A DNA stretch of 64,000 nucleotides from positions 1 through 64,000 of the forward strand of contig JAHHHY010000005.1 in NCBI GenBank assembly GCA_019359125.1, written 5' to 3'. The position numbers and the translations under genes were made by a program. Positions 44,980 to 54,685 of the stretch are shown piece by piece. Each line of letters opens with the position of its first letter. The stretch's first letter is position 1. The notes under the pieces are model-generated. The model was not told the DNA's origin. It did not search any database and saw only the letters and a list, made by a program, of their open reading frames with translations. Origin of the DNA: Pleurocapsa minor GSE-CHR-MK 17-07R (GTDB taxonomy: Bacteria > Chloroflexota > Anaerolineae > Aggregatilineales > Phototrophicaceae).

Positions 44980-45993
44980 ATGGATGATTCTGTCATGCCT
45001 TACGAACCGGTCATCGGCCCGACCAGCGCGACCGACATCACGCTGGTGCCGATCGCGCTGCCCTATCGCCTGCGCTGGGTGAACTGCTATGCAGCGCGCC
45101 ACACCGACGGGTCATGGACGCTGATCGATACCGGACTGAACCACAGCGAGACATCCATACAAACGTGGCTTCAGGCCTTTCACGCGCTTGAAATCCGCCA
45201 CGCGCGCGACATTCGCCAGGTGCTGCTGACGCACATGCATCCCGATCATTTCGGCATGGCCGGCCTGCTGCAGCAGCTCAGCCACACGACCGTGTTCATC
45301 AGCGCGCGTGACCGCGAGGCGGCGCGCATCGCCTGGATGGAGCGCGAAGGCCGTTCGGAGGTGATGAAACGCTGGTTTGTGGGCTGTGGCGCGGATACCC
45401 CGCTGGCGACGGAAATCGCCGCCTACGCCGACATCACCGCGCAGGCCACCGAGCCGCATCCCACGCGCCTGCGCGACCTGGACATCGCCGCCCCGATCAC
45501 CTTTGGCGGGCGCTCGTGGCGCATCATTGAGACGCCCGGCCACAGCGACGGGCATGTCATGTTTTTCAGCGAGGCCGATGGGGTGCTACTGGCCGGCGAC
45601 CATGTGCTCAACCGCATCACGCCCAACATCGGGCTGTGGCCGGACGGCGATGCCTCGCCGCTGCGGCGCTATCTGGCCTCGCTGGACAGCCTGCTGGACC
45701 TGCCCGTGCGGCTGGCGCTGACCGGGCATTTCGAGCCGATTGAGGACTGGCGCGGGCGCATCTACGAGATTCAGGCGCATCATGCCCACCGGCTGAGCTG
45801 GATGGCAGACGAGGCCGGAAGCGGCGCGACCGTGTATGACGTGGCGCGCAAAGTCTTTGACATGGAGAGTCTGGATATTCACCAGATGCGCTTCGCGCTG
45901 GCCGAGACGCTGGCGCACCTGGAATTTCTGGCCGAGTCAGGCGAGCTGGTGCAGGAGCAGCGTTACGGACAGCGCTGGTTCCGGCCCGCCTGA
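44980..45993 (+). CDS. Metallo-beta-lactamase-fold hydrolase
   Basis: About 337 residues. The MBL core has LIDTGLNHSE, the zinc motif THMHPDHFG (HxHxDH), IETPGHSDGH, LLAGDHVL and a late TGH. These are the full set of metal ligands. The C-terminal 80 residues (RLSWMADEAGSGATVYDVARKVF, FALAETLAHLEFLAESGEL) form a winged-helix-like cap seen in the glyoxalase II/LACTB2-like branch. Likely a thioester or phosphoester hydrolase, substrate unknown. In-frame starts are GTG 44950, ATG 44980 and ATG 44995, and none has a clear ribosome-binding site. The core begins about 20 residues after 44995. Confidence 0.88.
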   Translation: MDDSVMPYEPVIGPTSATDITLVPIALPYRLRWVNCYAARHTDGSWTLIDTGLNHSETSIQTWLQAFHALEIRHARDIRQVLLTHMHPDHFGMAGLLQQLSHTTVFISARDREAARIAWMEREGRSEVMKRWFVGCGADTPLATEIAAYADITAQATEPHPTRLRDLDIAAPITFGGRSWRIIETPGHSDGHVMFFSEADGVLLAGDHVLNRITPNIGLWPDGDASPLRRYLASLDSLLDLPVRLALTGHFEPIEDWRGRIYEIQAHHAHRLSWMADEAGSGATVYDVARKVFDMESLDIHQMRFALAETLAHLEFLAESGELVQEQRYGQRWFRPA

Positions 45994-46007
45994 CTTTCGG
46001 GACGAGC

Positions 46008-46496
46008 CTATTCGGGAGTGCTGCTGCCGCCGCCGCTACCAAATTTGATGCCGCTGGCATAGGCAATCGCGGCCAGCACCAGCGCCACCGCCACGCCGTA
46101 CGCCAGAATATCGGTGTCACCGTCCCAGATGGTGACCTCTGCGAGGAAGCTGATCGAGATCATCACGACCACCACGCCCAGCAGCTTCACCTTCAGGTCA
46201 TTGATGTGCGTAATCTCCAGCCAGCCCGGCAGTTGCAGTGATTCGTCCACGAACAGCTCATACAGGCCCAGCGCGACGATATACAGGATGGACGCCAGCA
46301 GGAAGATATCGACCACCGTGAGGAAATCGACCGAAAGCTGCTTGGCCCCGGTTTTGCCAATCTCGCTGGTGAAGGCTTTGAGGATGATCTGCACCACGGT
46401 AATCAGGCCGTAGATCAGCGTGGCCAGTGAGGCAATAAACGATCCCAGCGTGGCCAGGACCATCATGTAGCGGCTTTTTTCCAGCACGGTCTTCAA
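46008..46496 (-). CDS. YqhA/UPF0114-family membrane protein
   Basis: 162 residues with four helices (about 13-38, 56-80, 103-125, 130-148). It starts [19 protein letters not shown] and has [23 protein letters not shown], which are signatures of the UPF0114/YqhA family of inner membrane proteins. Function unknown. The start is TTG at 46496, with GGAGAGA 5 bases upstream. It is divergent from gatA, and the 114 bp gap must hold both promoters. Confidence 0.85.
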   Translation of the reverse strand: MKTVLEKSRYMMVLATLGSFIASLATLIYGLITVVQIILKAFTSEIGKTGAKQLSVDFLTVVDIFLLASILYIVALGLYELFVDESLQLPGWLEITHINDLKVKLLGVVVVMISISFLAEVTIWDGDTDILAYGVAVALVLAAIAYASGIKFGSGGGSSTPE

Positions 46497-46562
46497 TTGT
46501 GTCTCTCCAGACAGGTAATTTTTCGAAACCCGCGCAACTATACCGCCGCTCCCCGCGCATAT

Positions 46563-46570
46563 GCTATACT
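46563..46570 (+). promoter_or_regulatory. Extended -10 element of gatA
   Basis: TGC directly before TATACT (46565-46570) gives an extended -10 box 40 bases before the gatA ATG at 46611. No clear -35 box. Confidence 0.5.
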
Positions 46571-46610
46571 TGCCCGGTCTTTCCTACGCGGGCATGCACG
46601 AGACCATCAG

Positions 46611-48071
46611 ATGACCAACCTGACCGAACTGACCCTGACGCAGGCGCGCGCCCTGCTGAAAAAGCGCGAGATCAGCGCCACCGAGCTGGCCCAGGAGACG
46701 CTGGACCAGATTGCCGCGCACGACGGGGCGATTGGCGCCTACCTGACGGTCACCGGGGAGCGCGCGCTGGCTGATGCCGCCGCCGCCGACAAGGCAATTG
46801 CCGCTGGCGATGACCGCCCCATGCTGGGTATCCCGCTGGGCATTAAAGACGTGCTGAGCACAACCGGCATCGAGACCACCTGCGGCTCGAAAATCCTCGA
46901 AGGCTACAAGCCCGTGTATACCGCCACCAGCGTGAAGAAGCTGGAAGACGCCGGCATGGTGATGCTGGGCAAGCTGAACATGGATGAATTTGCGATGGGC
47001 TCGTCCACCGAGAACAGCGCCTACAAGCGCACGACCAATCCGTGGAACACAGGGCGCGTGCCGGGCGGCAGCAGCGGCGGCAGCGCGGCGGCAGTCGCGG
47101 CGGGCATGGCGCTGGGCACGCTGGGCACCGACACCGGCGGCAGCATCCGCCAGCCGGGCGCGTTCTGCGGCGTGGTGGGCCTGAAACCGAGCTACGGGCG
47201 CGTCAGCCGCTATGGGCTGGTGGCCTTCGGCTCGTCGCTGGACGTGGCCGGCCCGCTGACCAAAACAGTCGCCGACGCCGCCGCCATCTTGCAGGTCATC
47301 GCGGGGCACGACCCGCTGGATGCAACCTCGATGGATGTGCCGGTGCCGGACTACAGCGCCGCGCTGACGGGCGATATTCGCGGCCTGCGCGTGGGCGTGC
47401 CGAAAGAATACTTCATCGACGGCATGCAGCCGGACGTGGAGCGCAGCACCCGCGAGGCCATCGCGCAGCTTAAGGCCCTCGGCGCAGAAATCGTCGAAAT
47501 CAGCCTGCCGCATACCGAGTATGCGCTGCCGGTGTATTACATCATCGCGCCCGCCGAGGCCAGCGCGAACCTGGCCCGCTACGATGGCATCCGTTTCGGC
47601 AAGCGCATCGATACAGGCGACATGTGGGGCACCTACAAGGCGACACGCGGCCAGGGCTTCGGCAGCGAGGTCAAACGCCGCATCATGCTGGGCACGTATG
47701 CGCTGAGCGCGGGCTACTATGACGCGTATTATGGCAAGGCGCAGCAGGTGCGCACGCTGCTGAAGCGCGACTTTGACGAGGCGTTCCAGCAGGTGGATGT
47801 GATCGCCGCGCCCACCACGCCCAAGACCGCGTTCCCGTTTGGCGCGAACACCAGCGACCCGCTGCAAATGTATCTGGAAGACGTGTTCACGCTGCCCGCC
47901 AGCATGGCCGGCGTCCCCGGCATGAGCGTGCCCTGCGGCTTCGACCAAGACGGCCTGCCGATTGGCCTGCAATTGATCGGCCCGGCCTTTGGCGAGGAAA
48001 ACGTGCTGCGCGCAGGCCACGCCTACGAGCAGGCCACCGAGTGGCACAGGCGCGTGCCTGTGCTGGGGTAA
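46611..48071 (+). CDS. gatA: Asp-tRNA(Asn)/Glu-tRNA(Gln) amidotransferase subunit A
   Basis: 486 residues, normal GatA length. The amidase signature is present: Lys in [10 protein letters not shown], the [13 protein letters not shown] loop and the nucleophile in [12 protein letters not shown] give the Ser-cisSer-Lys triad. GatA releases ammonia from glutamine and GatB uses it to convert mischarged Glu-tRNA(Gln) or Asp-tRNA(Asn). gatB and gatC are not in this window. The ATG at 46611 fits the family; the open frame upstream is not homologous. No terminator with a T-run follows, only a large GC-rich hairpin at 48121-48148. Confidence 0.96.
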   Translation: MTNLTELTLTQARALLKKREISATELAQETLDQIAAHDGAIGAYLTVTGERALADAAAADKAIAAGDDRPMLGIPLGIKDVLSTTGIETTCGSKILEGYKPVYTATSVKKLEDAGMVMLGKLNMDEFAMGSSTENSAYKRTTNPWNTGRVPGGSSGGSAAAVAAGMALGTLGTDTGGSIRQPGAFCGVVGLKPSYGRVSRYGLVAFGSSLDVAGPLTKTVADAAAILQVIAGHDPLDATSMDVPVPDYSAALTGDIRGLRVGVPKEYFIDGMQPDVERSTREAIAQLKALGAEIVEISLPHTEYALPVYYIIAPAEASANLARYDGIRFGKRIDTGDMWGTYKATRGQGFGSEVKRRIMLGTYALSAGYYDAYYGKAQQVRTLLKRDFDEAFQQVDVIAAPTTPKTAFPFGANTSDPLQMYLEDVFTLPASMAGVPGMSVPCGFDQDGLPIGLQLIGPAFGEENVLRAGHAYEQATEWHRRVPVLG

Positions 48072-48120
48072 AACGTGTCTTCTGAGGTACACCCGGATAG
48101 ACCTTGACCGAAATTGACCC

Positions 48121-48148
48121 TGCCGGGCGCGTCGTGGCGCGCCCGGCA
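48121..48148. repeat. GC-rich palindrome after gatA
   Basis: TGCCGGGCGCG (48121-48131) pairs perfectly with CGCGCCCGGCA (48138-48148). It resembles the ends of the MITE-like element at 38580. It could stop gatA transcripts, but no T-run follows directly. Confidence 0.6.
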
Positions 48149-48272
48149 ATGTTATGTTTTCCTAAAATTTTGACCCTCTATAATTAACCTTTATCTTTCT
48201 GCTTTCTTCTCCTGCGCCCGCCGCGCTACAATGCATAGGATGTCCTGAATACACACCGAGGCTGTATCGCAC

Positions 48273-49184
48273 ATGCATCCGCTTCCCTTCGCCCTGCCCG
48301 GCAGGTTCTGGCGCGGCAACCTGCACACGCACACCACCAACAGCGATGGCTTTCGCTCAACAGAACAGGTCTGCGCCTTTTATCGCGCCATGGGCTACGA
48401 CTTTCTGAGCATCACTGACCACTTCATGGCGCAGTTCAACTTCCCGATCACCGATGCGCGCGCGTACGAGTCGGCCGACTTCATCACCATCCCCGGCGCG
48501 GAGCTGCACACAGGGCGCACGCTGACCGGCGAGCCGTGGCATATTCTGGCCAATGGGATACCGTTCGACTTTGCGCCGCCGACCGCAGATGAAACTGGCC
48601 CGCAGATTGCCGCGCGGGCGCTGGCAGCGGGCGCGTTCGTGACCTGCGCGCACCCGGCCTGGTACGCGCTCAGCGAAGCGGAAGTGCTCTCGCTGGGGCC
48701 CGTCCATGCCATCGAGACGATCAACGGCATCTCGCTCGACCACAGCGACCGCATCGACAGCTGGTATATGCTGGACGCGCTGACGAATCAGGGGCATCGC
48801 TATCTGGCGCTGACCACCGACGACGCGCATTTCCACCCAAAGCATAACGATCGTCTGCTGGGTTGGACGATGGTCAAAAGCGAGACGCTGTCGGCTCCAG
48901 CGATCCTGGACGCGCTCAAACGCGGCGCATATTACAGCAGCAGCGGGCCGATTCTGGAAACCGTCGAGTTTGACGGGCGCAAAACGGTCTATATTCGCTG
49001 CTCACCCGTCGACAGCATCTTCATCACCGGCCGTGGCTCGAAAAGCGTGTATCATCATGGCAATGGCATGGTCGAGGCGGAGCTGGGGCTGGAGCGCCTG
49101 GGCGACAGCGCCTTCTGCCGCGTGACGGTGCGCGATGACCGAAGCCGCCATGCCTGGACGAATGTGATTACCTTCGAAGACTGA
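48273..49184 (+). CDS. PHP-domain metal-dependent phosphoesterase
   Basis: 303 residues. The PHP motifs are in order: NLHTHTTNSDG, LSITDHF, PGAELHTG, CAHPAW and TTDDAHF. The histidines and aspartates of the trinuclear metal site are all there. Relatives include phosphoesterases and histidinol-phosphatase-like enzymes; the substrate is not known. After residue 220 a short beta-rich extension contains SIFITGRGSKSVYHHG. It is 13 bp upstream of the PfkB kinase gene, so the two probably form an operon. A TACAAT box at 48227-48232 may be the promoter. Confidence 0.88.
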   Translation: MHPLPFALPGRFWRGNLHTHTTNSDGFRSTEQVCAFYRAMGYDFLSITDHFMAQFNFPITDARAYESADFITIPGAELHTGRTLTGEPWHILANGIPFDFAPPTADETGPQIAARALAAGAFVTCAHPAWYALSEAEVLSLGPVHAIETINGISLDHSDRIDSWYMLDALTNQGHRYLALTTDDAHFHPKHNDRLLGWTMVKSETLSAPAILDALKRGAYYSSSGPILETVEFDGRKTVYIRCSPVDSIFITGRGSKSVYHHGNGMVEAELGLERLGDSAFCRVTVRDDRSRHAWTNVITFED

Positions 49185-49197
49185 AAGCTGGATCATT

Positions 49198-50136
49198 ATG
49201 GGAATTGTGTCTTTTGGCGAGCTGCTGATTGATTTTGTCGCGCTGGAATCCGGCGTCACCGTGGGCGAGGCCAGCGGCTTCGTCAAAGCGCCGGGCGGCG
49301 CACCCGCCAATGTCGCGGTGGCGGCGGCTCGTCTGGGGCATCCCAGCGCGTTTCTGGGTGCGGTGGGTGATGACCCGTTTGGGCATTATCTGGAAGGCGT
49401 ACTGGCTGAGACGGGCGTAGATACGCGCGGGCTGCGCTTCAGCAGCGCGGCGCGCACGGCGCTGGCCTTCGTCTCGCTGGGCAAAGACGGGGAGCGCTCG
49501 TTCTCGTTCTACCGCAACCCCAGTGCCGATATGCTGATGACCCCGGCCGATGTCGCGCTGGACGTGATCGACGCGGCGCGCATTTTCCACTTCGGCAGCA
49601 TCACGCTGATCGACGAACCGTGCCGCAGCGCCACGCTGGCCGCCGTGAATCATGCCATCCGGCGCGGCCTGCTTATCAGCTATGACCCGAATCTGCGCCT
49701 GGCGCTGTGGCCCAGCGCCGACGCCGCCCGCGAAGGCATGCTGGCGGGCCTGGGATATGCGAATTTTGTCAAGGTCAGCGACGAGGAACTGGAATTCCTG
49801 ACCGGCGGCAGCGACCCGATGGCGCTGTGGCGGCCAAATACGCGCCTGCTGGCCGTCACCCGTGGTGCCGATGGCGCGTCGCTGTACACGCGCGATGTCA
49901 GCGTGTCGCTGCCGGGCTATGCGGTCGAATCGGTGGACACCACCGGCGCGGGTGACGGATTCGTGGCTGGCGTGCTGCACGGCCTGATGCGCTTCGGTGA
50001 TGACTTCGAGGCCAATCTGGAGACGATCGGGCGGACAGCGTGCGCGGTCGGGGCGCTGGCCACCACTGGCAAAGGCGCGATTCCGTCGCTGCCCATGCTG
50101 GCCGTTGTCGAGGCGTTTCTGTCGGCGCAAAATTAA
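49198..50136 (+). CDS. PfkB-family carbohydrate kinase (fructokinase-like)
   Basis: 312 residues. N-terminal FGELLIDF and the first PfkB signature GGAPANVAVAAARLG (about 33-47), then AFLGAVGDDPFG. The second signature DTTGAGDGFVAG has the catalytic Asp. This pattern is closest to fructokinases (2-keto-hexose kinases). The gene follows the PHP gene by 13 bp, which suggests linked sugar-phosphate metabolism (inference). The start ATG lies after ATCATT with a weak GAAAGCTGGA upstream. Confidence 0.92.
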   Translation: MGIVSFGELLIDFVALESGVTVGEASGFVKAPGGAPANVAVAAARLGHPSAFLGAVGDDPFGHYLEGVLAETGVDTRGLRFSSAARTALAFVSLGKDGERSFSFYRNPSADMLMTPADVALDVIDAARIFHFGSITLIDEPCRSATLAAVNHAIRRGLLISYDPNLRLALWPSADAAREGMLAGLGYANFVKVSDEELEFLTGGSDPMALWRPNTRLLAVTRGADGASLYTRDVSVSLPGYAVESVDTTGAGDGFVAGVLHGLMRFGDDFEANLETIGRTACAVGALATTGKGAIPSLPMLAVVEAFLSAQN

Positions 50137-50173
50137 GGGCGAACTCGGCTGAATTCGGTGAACTGATTCCCCA

Positions 50174-50307
50174 CCTCACCCTGCGTCGCTGCGCTCCGCT
50201 GTCCCTCTCCACGATGTGGAAGAGGGACGGAAGGCCTATCCTGCTGGTCGAAAATATGCCCCTCGCTCCCCTCTCCACTGCGTGGAAGAGGGGAGCGAGG
50301 GGTGAGG
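50174..50307. repeat. Pair of REP-like hairpins
   Basis: Unit 1 is GTCCCTCTCCAC (50201-50212) with GTGGAAGAGGGAC (50216-50228). Unit 2 is CCCCTCGCTCCCCTCTCCAC (50259-50278) with its complement at 50282-50302 (one extra A). The block is bounded by CCTCACCC and GGGTGAGG, as at 16885-16966. It fills most of the 244 bp gap between convergent genes. The rest of the gap holds nothing recognisable. Confidence 0.7.
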
Positions 50308-50380
50308 TTGGTTTGAGCACTTCGGCGCGAGCAAAGCACGGGAATGAACTTGCCTTGTGGGTTCGATCCCTTAACCCCCG

Positions 50381-51133
50381 CTATTTGCGCCCGTGGCCAA
50401 AGCCCTGAGCCGTCATATACGCATAGCTGCGGGCGATAGCGGTCATCATGTCGGTGGCGCAGGCGTCCAGCTCCACCACCAGCCAGTCGGCAGACGCCGC
50501 CGCGACGATGCCCGCCGTATCCAGCACGCCGTCGCCCACGGCCAGCATCGGCTCGCCCTTTACGCCCGGCCCATCCTTGATATGGAGCAGCGGCGCCCGA
50601 TCCGCCAGCGCCAGCGCTCGCACACGCGCCGCCGCATCCTCACCGGCCACGGTCACCCAGTAGGTGTCCAGCTCCATGAAGATGCTCTCATCGAGCAGCT
50701 CCAACAGCAGGTCATAGGCCGGGCGACCGTCGATGTGAGTAAATTCAAAATCGTGGTTGTGATAGCCCAGTTCCAGGCCCTGCCCGCGCACAATGCGATT
50801 GGCCTCGTTCAGCTTGTCGGCCAGCGCCCGGACGCCCTCAGCACTGGCAAATGACTCTGGCGGATACCACGGCACCACGGCCCGGCTGATGCCATAAGCC
50901 GCTGCCTTCTCCAGTGCCGAGTCAAGATCGCTTTCCACCAACCCGCTCAGATGCGCGCTGTGGATCGTCAGGCCATGTGCCTTGCAGGCAGCCACCACCC
51001 GCCGCGCATCCAGCCCGCCGTAGGGCTCGACACCCAAGTAGCCGATGTCGGCCACCTGTGCGATGACTTTTTCCAGGTCTTCAGCGATGGCATCTCGCAG
51101 CGAATACAACTGAACAGACAAGGGCGCGGTCAT
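50381..51133 (-). CDS. Sugar phosphate isomerase/epimerase-like TIM-barrel protein
   Basis: 250 residues of the xylose isomerase-like TIM barrel superfamily. Landmarks are VQLYSLRDAI at the start, GYLGVEPYG, LGYHNHDFEF, MELDTYWV and LLHIKDG. The Glu, Asp and His residues of the single metal site (in NHDFEF, ELDTYWV and HIKDG) are in the usual places. The substrate is unknown. It is convergent with the PfkB kinase and divergent from the monooxygenase. Confidence 0.88.
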   Translation of the reverse strand: MTAPLSVQLYSLRDAIAEDLEKVIAQVADIGYLGVEPYGGLDARRVVAACKAHGLTIHSAHLSGLVESDLDSALEKAAAYGISRAVVPWYPPESFASAEGVRALADKLNEANRIVRGQGLELGYHNHDFEFTHIDGRPAYDLLLELLDESIFMELDTYWVTVAGEDAAARVRALALADRAPLLHIKDGPGVKGEPMLAVGDGVLDTAGIVAAASADWLVVELDACATDMMTAIARSYAYMTAQGFGHGRK

Positions 51134-51246
51134 GATGGGTTACTCCACTGCACGTATAAAAACGCTTTTCTCAAAAGTGTGACAGATTTTTGTCCGCTTT
51201 GCCAGCGAATCGGCCTGAAACTGCGCACCAGCCAAAATGGGTTTTG

Positions 51247-51255
51247 TGATACACT
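51247..51255 (+). promoter_or_regulatory. Extended -10 element next to a start codon
   Basis: TGATACACT ends only seven bases before the ATG at 51263, so the transcript may be leaderless. No ribosome-binding site lies between. Confidence 0.45.
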
Positions 51256-51262
51256 TCACAAG

Positions 51263-52681
51263 ATGAACACACACCCTTCCCTCTCTCATATCATCGTCAT
51301 TGGCGGGTCGATGGCCGGGCTGCTGGCGGCCCGCGTCGCCAGCCAGTTTGCCGCGCAGGTCACGCTGATGGAGCGCGATCATCTGCCGCCTGACGGGCGC
51401 TTTCGGCCGGGCACGCCCCAGGCACGGCATGTGCACGGGCTGCTGGCGCGCGGGCTGAATATCCTCAATGACCTGTTTCCCGGATTTGACGCTGATTTAG
51501 ACGCCGCTGGCATCGCGCGCGTCGAGTGGATGTGGGACACGATGCAGCATGTGCCCACCGGCTGGACGCCGCGCTATCACAGCGGCATCGTCAGCCGGCC
51601 GATCACGCGGCCGCTGCTGGAGCATCTGGTGCGGACGCGCATCCGCGCCATCCCGAATATCCGCCTGCGCGACGGTCTGGAAGTGACCGGTCTGCTGCTG
51701 GAGGACGGGCGCGTGCACGGTGTCACCATGCAGTCGCGTCCGCGCAGTGCCGGCGCCCCTGAGTCGCTTCGGGCAGACCTGGTGATCGATGCATCGGGCC
51801 GCGCCAGCAAATCGAGCGAGTGGCTGGCCGAAGCAGGCTACGGCGCGCCAAACGAAACGCTGATCGACGCGCACATGGGCTATGGCACCCGCGAATATGC
51901 CATGGAGACGCGGCCGCCCTTTGACGCACTGCTGGCGCTGCCCAGGCCGGACGATCCGCGTGGCGGCGTGCTGACCGTCGTGGAAGACGGGCGCTGGCTG
52001 ATGACGCTGGCTGGCTATGGCGAGGAGCATCATCCGCCCACCGACGGCGACGCATTTGACGCATACGCCCGCGCGCTGCCGCTGGAGCCCTTACAAAATG
52101 CGCTGGCGCATGCGCGGCCGGTCGGCCCTGTGTACGGCTATCACCGCACCGCGAACATCTTCCGCCACTACGAGCGCGCCCGCCTGCCCGCCGGATTCAT
52201 CGTCACCGGGGACGCCGTGTGCGCGTTCAATCCGGTCTACGGCCAGGGCATGACGGCCAGCGCGATTGCCGCCGAGACGCTGCATCACACGCTGCTGCGC
52301 CATGACGCGCGTGACCCGGCCTTCCCGGCGAACTTTCAGCCTGCGCTGGCGCGGGCCGTGGCCGATGCCTGGCTGATGGCGACCAGCGAAGACCTGCGCT
52401 ATGAGCACGCGATTGGCGGCCCGGCGAACCTGAAGACGCGCGTTCAGCACGGCGCGCTGGATATCCTGTTTCAGGCAGTGCCCGTCTCACCGAAGGTGTC
52501 GAAGGCGCTGCTGGAGACGCTGCACATGCTGCGTTCGCCGCTGGGCCTGTTCACACCGGACGTGCTGGCTGCCTTTGGCGTGGGCATGCTGAAGCGGCTA
52601 GCCCGCCCACCACAGGCGAATGACGCCGTCGAGGCTGGCGGTGGCGATGATATCGCCACGCGGGTTGAAGGCGGCCTGTAA
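51263..52681 (+). CDS. FAD-dependent monooxygenase-like oxidoreductase
   Basis: 472 residues. The Rossmann N-terminus VIGGSMAGLLAARVA (GxGxxG form) binds the ADP part of FAD. DASGRASKSSEW and the second FAD motif GDAVCAFNPVYGQGM (GD motif) place it among group A flavin monooxygenases related to UbiH and to epoxidases of secondary metabolism. The substrate is unknown. The ATG at 51263 fits the Rossmann start. The upstream open frame is not homologous. The last 84 bp overlap the convergent WD40 gene on the other strand. Confidence 0.88.
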   Translation: MNTHPSLSHIIVIGGSMAGLLAARVASQFAAQVTLMERDHLPPDGRFRPGTPQARHVHGLLARGLNILNDLFPGFDADLDAAGIARVEWMWDTMQHVPTGWTPRYHSGIVSRPITRPLLEHLVRTRIRAIPNIRLRDGLEVTGLLLEDGRVHGVTMQSRPRSAGAPESLRADLVIDASGRASKSSEWLAEAGYGAPNETLIDAHMGYGTREYAMETRPPFDALLALPRPDDPRGGVLTVVEDGRWLMTLAGYGEEHHPPTDGDAFDAYARALPLEPLQNALAHARPVGPVYGYHRTANIFRHYERARLPAGFIVTGDAVCAFNPVYGQGMTASAIAAETLHHTLLRHDARDPAFPANFQPALARAVADAWLMATSEDLRYEHAIGGPANLKTRVQHGALDILFQAVPVSPKVSKALLETLHMLRSPLGLFTPDVLAAFGVGMLKRLARPPQANDAVEAGGGDDIATRVEGGL

Positions 52682-53548
52682 CAGCGGGGCGTCCCCGGCG
52701 CTGTAAATGGCGACGACATCCCCAAGCGATGTATCCCAGATTCCGGCGCGGTTTCCAGACGAAAACAGCACCACGCCCGTTTCCGGATTAAATTCCACGC
52801 TGGTGATATCCTCGCGCGGGCGAATCGTGAAGGTGCTCTCGGTGGTGACGGCCACGTTGAGCAGGCGCAGCACGCCACCGCGCCCGCCCGACACGATGAG
52901 CGCGCCGTTCGGGCTGATGTCATTGGCCAGCAGCGGCCGCCGTCGGCTGCGCTGAAAGCCAAATGGTTCGCCAGTCACATCGTCCCAGAAGCGCAGCGTA
53001 TTATCCAGGCTGGTCGTGCTGACCATGCTGCCGGCTGGCGAAAAGGCGATGTCGGTGATGCGGTCGCTGTGGCTGTCGGCCAGGCCGGTAATCGCCTGCG
53101 TCTCCAGGTCAAACAGCACCAGCGAGCTGCCACTGGTATAGGCGAGGCGGTGGCCGTCGGTGCTGAAGGCAATCGGCGCACTGCCCGTCAGCGACCCAAT
53201 CTCACGTTGATTCACCACATCCCACAGGCGGATGGTGCTGCCGGTCACAGCCGCCAGCGTCTCACCATCCGGGCTGTAGGCCAGATCAACCGTGGGCGAC
53301 GCCTGGCCCAGCAGGACGGGCGGCGCATCCCAGCGGCGCGCATCGAACAGCAGCACCCCGCCTGCGGTGGCCGCGGCGAGCGTCTCGCCATCCGGTGACC
53401 AGGCGATATGCCCCACGCCGGGCGCGCTGAGGGCGGCCTGTTCAGTCACAAAACTGGCATTGTCCGGGGAAATAGCGGCATTCTGGGCAGTCAGCCCGGT
53501 GGTGGCCAGCAGACAGGCCGCCGCCACCCCGATGATACGACGGAACAT
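52598..53548 (-). CDS. Secreted WD40-repeat beta-propeller protein
   Basis: 316 residues. A signal peptide (1-22, FRRIIGVAAACLLATTGLTAQ) is followed by about seven WD40-like blades: HIAWSPDGETLAAATAGG, DLAYSPDGETLAAVTGSTIRLWD, IAFSPAGSMVSTTSLDNTLRFWD and a last AAFNPRGDIIATASLDGVIR with LWWAG. It is an extracytoplasmic binding scaffold of unknown partner. The ATG at 53548 gives a proper signal peptide; AGGAT precedes it. The 3' end overlaps 84 bp of the monooxygenase gene. Confidence 0.87.
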   Translation of the reverse strand: MFRRIIGVAAACLLATTGLTAQNAAISPDNASFVTEQAALSAPGVGHIAWSPDGETLAAATAGGVLLFDARRWDAPPVLLGQASPTVDLAYSPDGETLAAVTGSTIRLWDVVNQREIGSLTGSAPIAFSTDGHRLAYTSGSSLVLFDLETQAITGLADSHSDRITDIAFSPAGSMVSTTSLDNTLRFWDDVTGEPFGFQRSRRRPLLANDISPNGALIVSGGRGGVLRLLNVAVTTESTFTIRPREDITSVEFNPETGVVLFSSGNRAGIWDTSLGDVVAIYSAGDAPLLQAAFNPRGDIIATASLDGVIRLWWAG

Positions 53549-53654
53549 GATGACATATCCTATACATCTCTGAGGAAACACTATCTTCCCAGACAGATAT
53601 TAAGGGCGTGTCAAGCAGATGTGCAGATTGTGTAATCACCTGCACGGCGGGCGC

Positions 53655-54617
53655 TCAGCCATCCAGCGGAAAGCCGACCAGCGCCTCCAGGATTTTGTCG
53701 TGCAGGGTTCCGCCACTGCTGACGACCATGCCCTTGTTCTTCACCAGCACGCGGCCATGCGAAAAGTCGAGCGGGCTGCCATCCAGGTCGGTGGCCGCGC
53801 CGCCCGCTGCATGCACGATCGCCACGCCCGCCGCATGGTCCCACACCTTATGCTGTTTGCCATCTTTGGGCAGGCGCAGATACAGATCGGCATCGCCGCA
53901 GGCCACCATGCCATACTTGTCCTGGCTGTCGATGCGCTCCACGACCGGGCTGGCCAGCTTCGCTTTGGCGAAGATCTGCATCATGCCATCGTGATCGGCG
54001 TGCTGATGTTCCACGCTGCCCACAGCGCGCACGCCCTTCAGGCCTTTTTTCTCCGGCGCGACGGCGATGCGATGGGCTTTAGTCTCGCTCAGGCGGGTCA
54101 TCCAGGCGGCGCTGCCCTGCGCGTATAAGAGCACGCCCGTTTCCTTGCCCATCGGGTATCCGGGGCAGGCCAGCAGGCCGCCGGCCGCGAAGCCATCCAG
54201 CAGCATGCCCAGCGCGATGCTGTAGCGTCGCCCGGCGATAAAGCCTTTGGTGCCATCGACCGGGTCGATCAGCCATGTCCGCGCCGCATCGCGCCCGCGC
54301 CCGTGATTCAGCCAGTCCACCAGCTGCGACTCGCTTACAGTCTGTTTCAGCGCCTCGCCCACCAGCGTCGCCACCAGCTGGCGGTCTTTTTCGCTCACCA
54401 GCGACAGGAACTGTTCGCCACTTTCCTCGGCCAGCACCGCGTCGTCGGGGAATTCGCGGGCGATGGCGTGGCACATCACGGCCTGCGACGCGTAATCGGC
54501 AATCGTGACCGGCTCCCCCTCTTTCATCAGCCCCACGGCGTTCATTTTCTGCACGCGCAGCGTCAGCGTCGCGCATACCCGCATCGCGGCGATCAGCCCG
54601 TTAAAGTCCACACTCAT
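53655..54617 (-). CDS. 3'(2'),5'-bisphosphate nucleotidase-like (CysQ/Hal2 family)
   Basis: 320 residues of the inositol monophosphatase superfamily. Metal ligands lie in VLAEESGE, in IDPVDGTKGF and in VWDHAAGVAI, the three classical motifs. GTKGF and the overall length fit Hal2/CysQ 3'-phosphoadenosine nucleotidases, which remove pAp formed during sulfate assimilation, rather than inositol phosphatases (GTxNF). The ATG at 54617 starts a family-like N-terminus. It is divergent from the glycosyltransferase gene at 54686. Confidence 0.9.
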   Translation of the reverse strand: MSVDFNGLIAAMRVCATLTLRVQKMNAVGLMKEGEPVTIADYASQAVMCHAIAREFPDDAVLAEESGEQFLSLVSEKDRQLVATLVGEALKQTVSESQLVDWLNHGRGRDAARTWLIDPVDGTKGFIAGRRYSIALGMLLDGFAAGGLLACPGYPMGKETGVLLYAQGSAAWMTRLSETKAHRIAVAPEKKGLKGVRAVGSVEHQHADHDGMMQIFAKAKLASPVVERIDSQDKYGMVACGDADLYLRLPKDGKQHKVWDHAAGVAIVHAAGGAATDLDGSPLDFSHGRVLVKNKGMVVSSGGTLHDKILEALVGFPLDG

Positions 54618-54670
54618 CAGCTTGTGCTCTCTTATATGACGGCGACAATAGACCGTCAGTATACCCGTTT

Positions 54671-54678
54671 GCTATACT
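54671..54678 (+). promoter_or_regulatory. Extended -10 element of the glycosyltransferase cluster
   Basis: TGC directly before TATACT (54673-54678; the T of TGC is at 54670). The box ends seven bases before the ATG at 54686, which suggests a leaderless transcript. TATACT on the minus strand near 54657-54662 may serve the divergent CysQ-type gene. Confidence 0.5.
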
Positions 54679-54685
54679 GGCGCGT

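Noticed and set aside
46584-48149. A 521-codon minus-strand open frame over gatA
   Set aside because: gatA has all amidase motifs; the antisense product has no recognisable fold.
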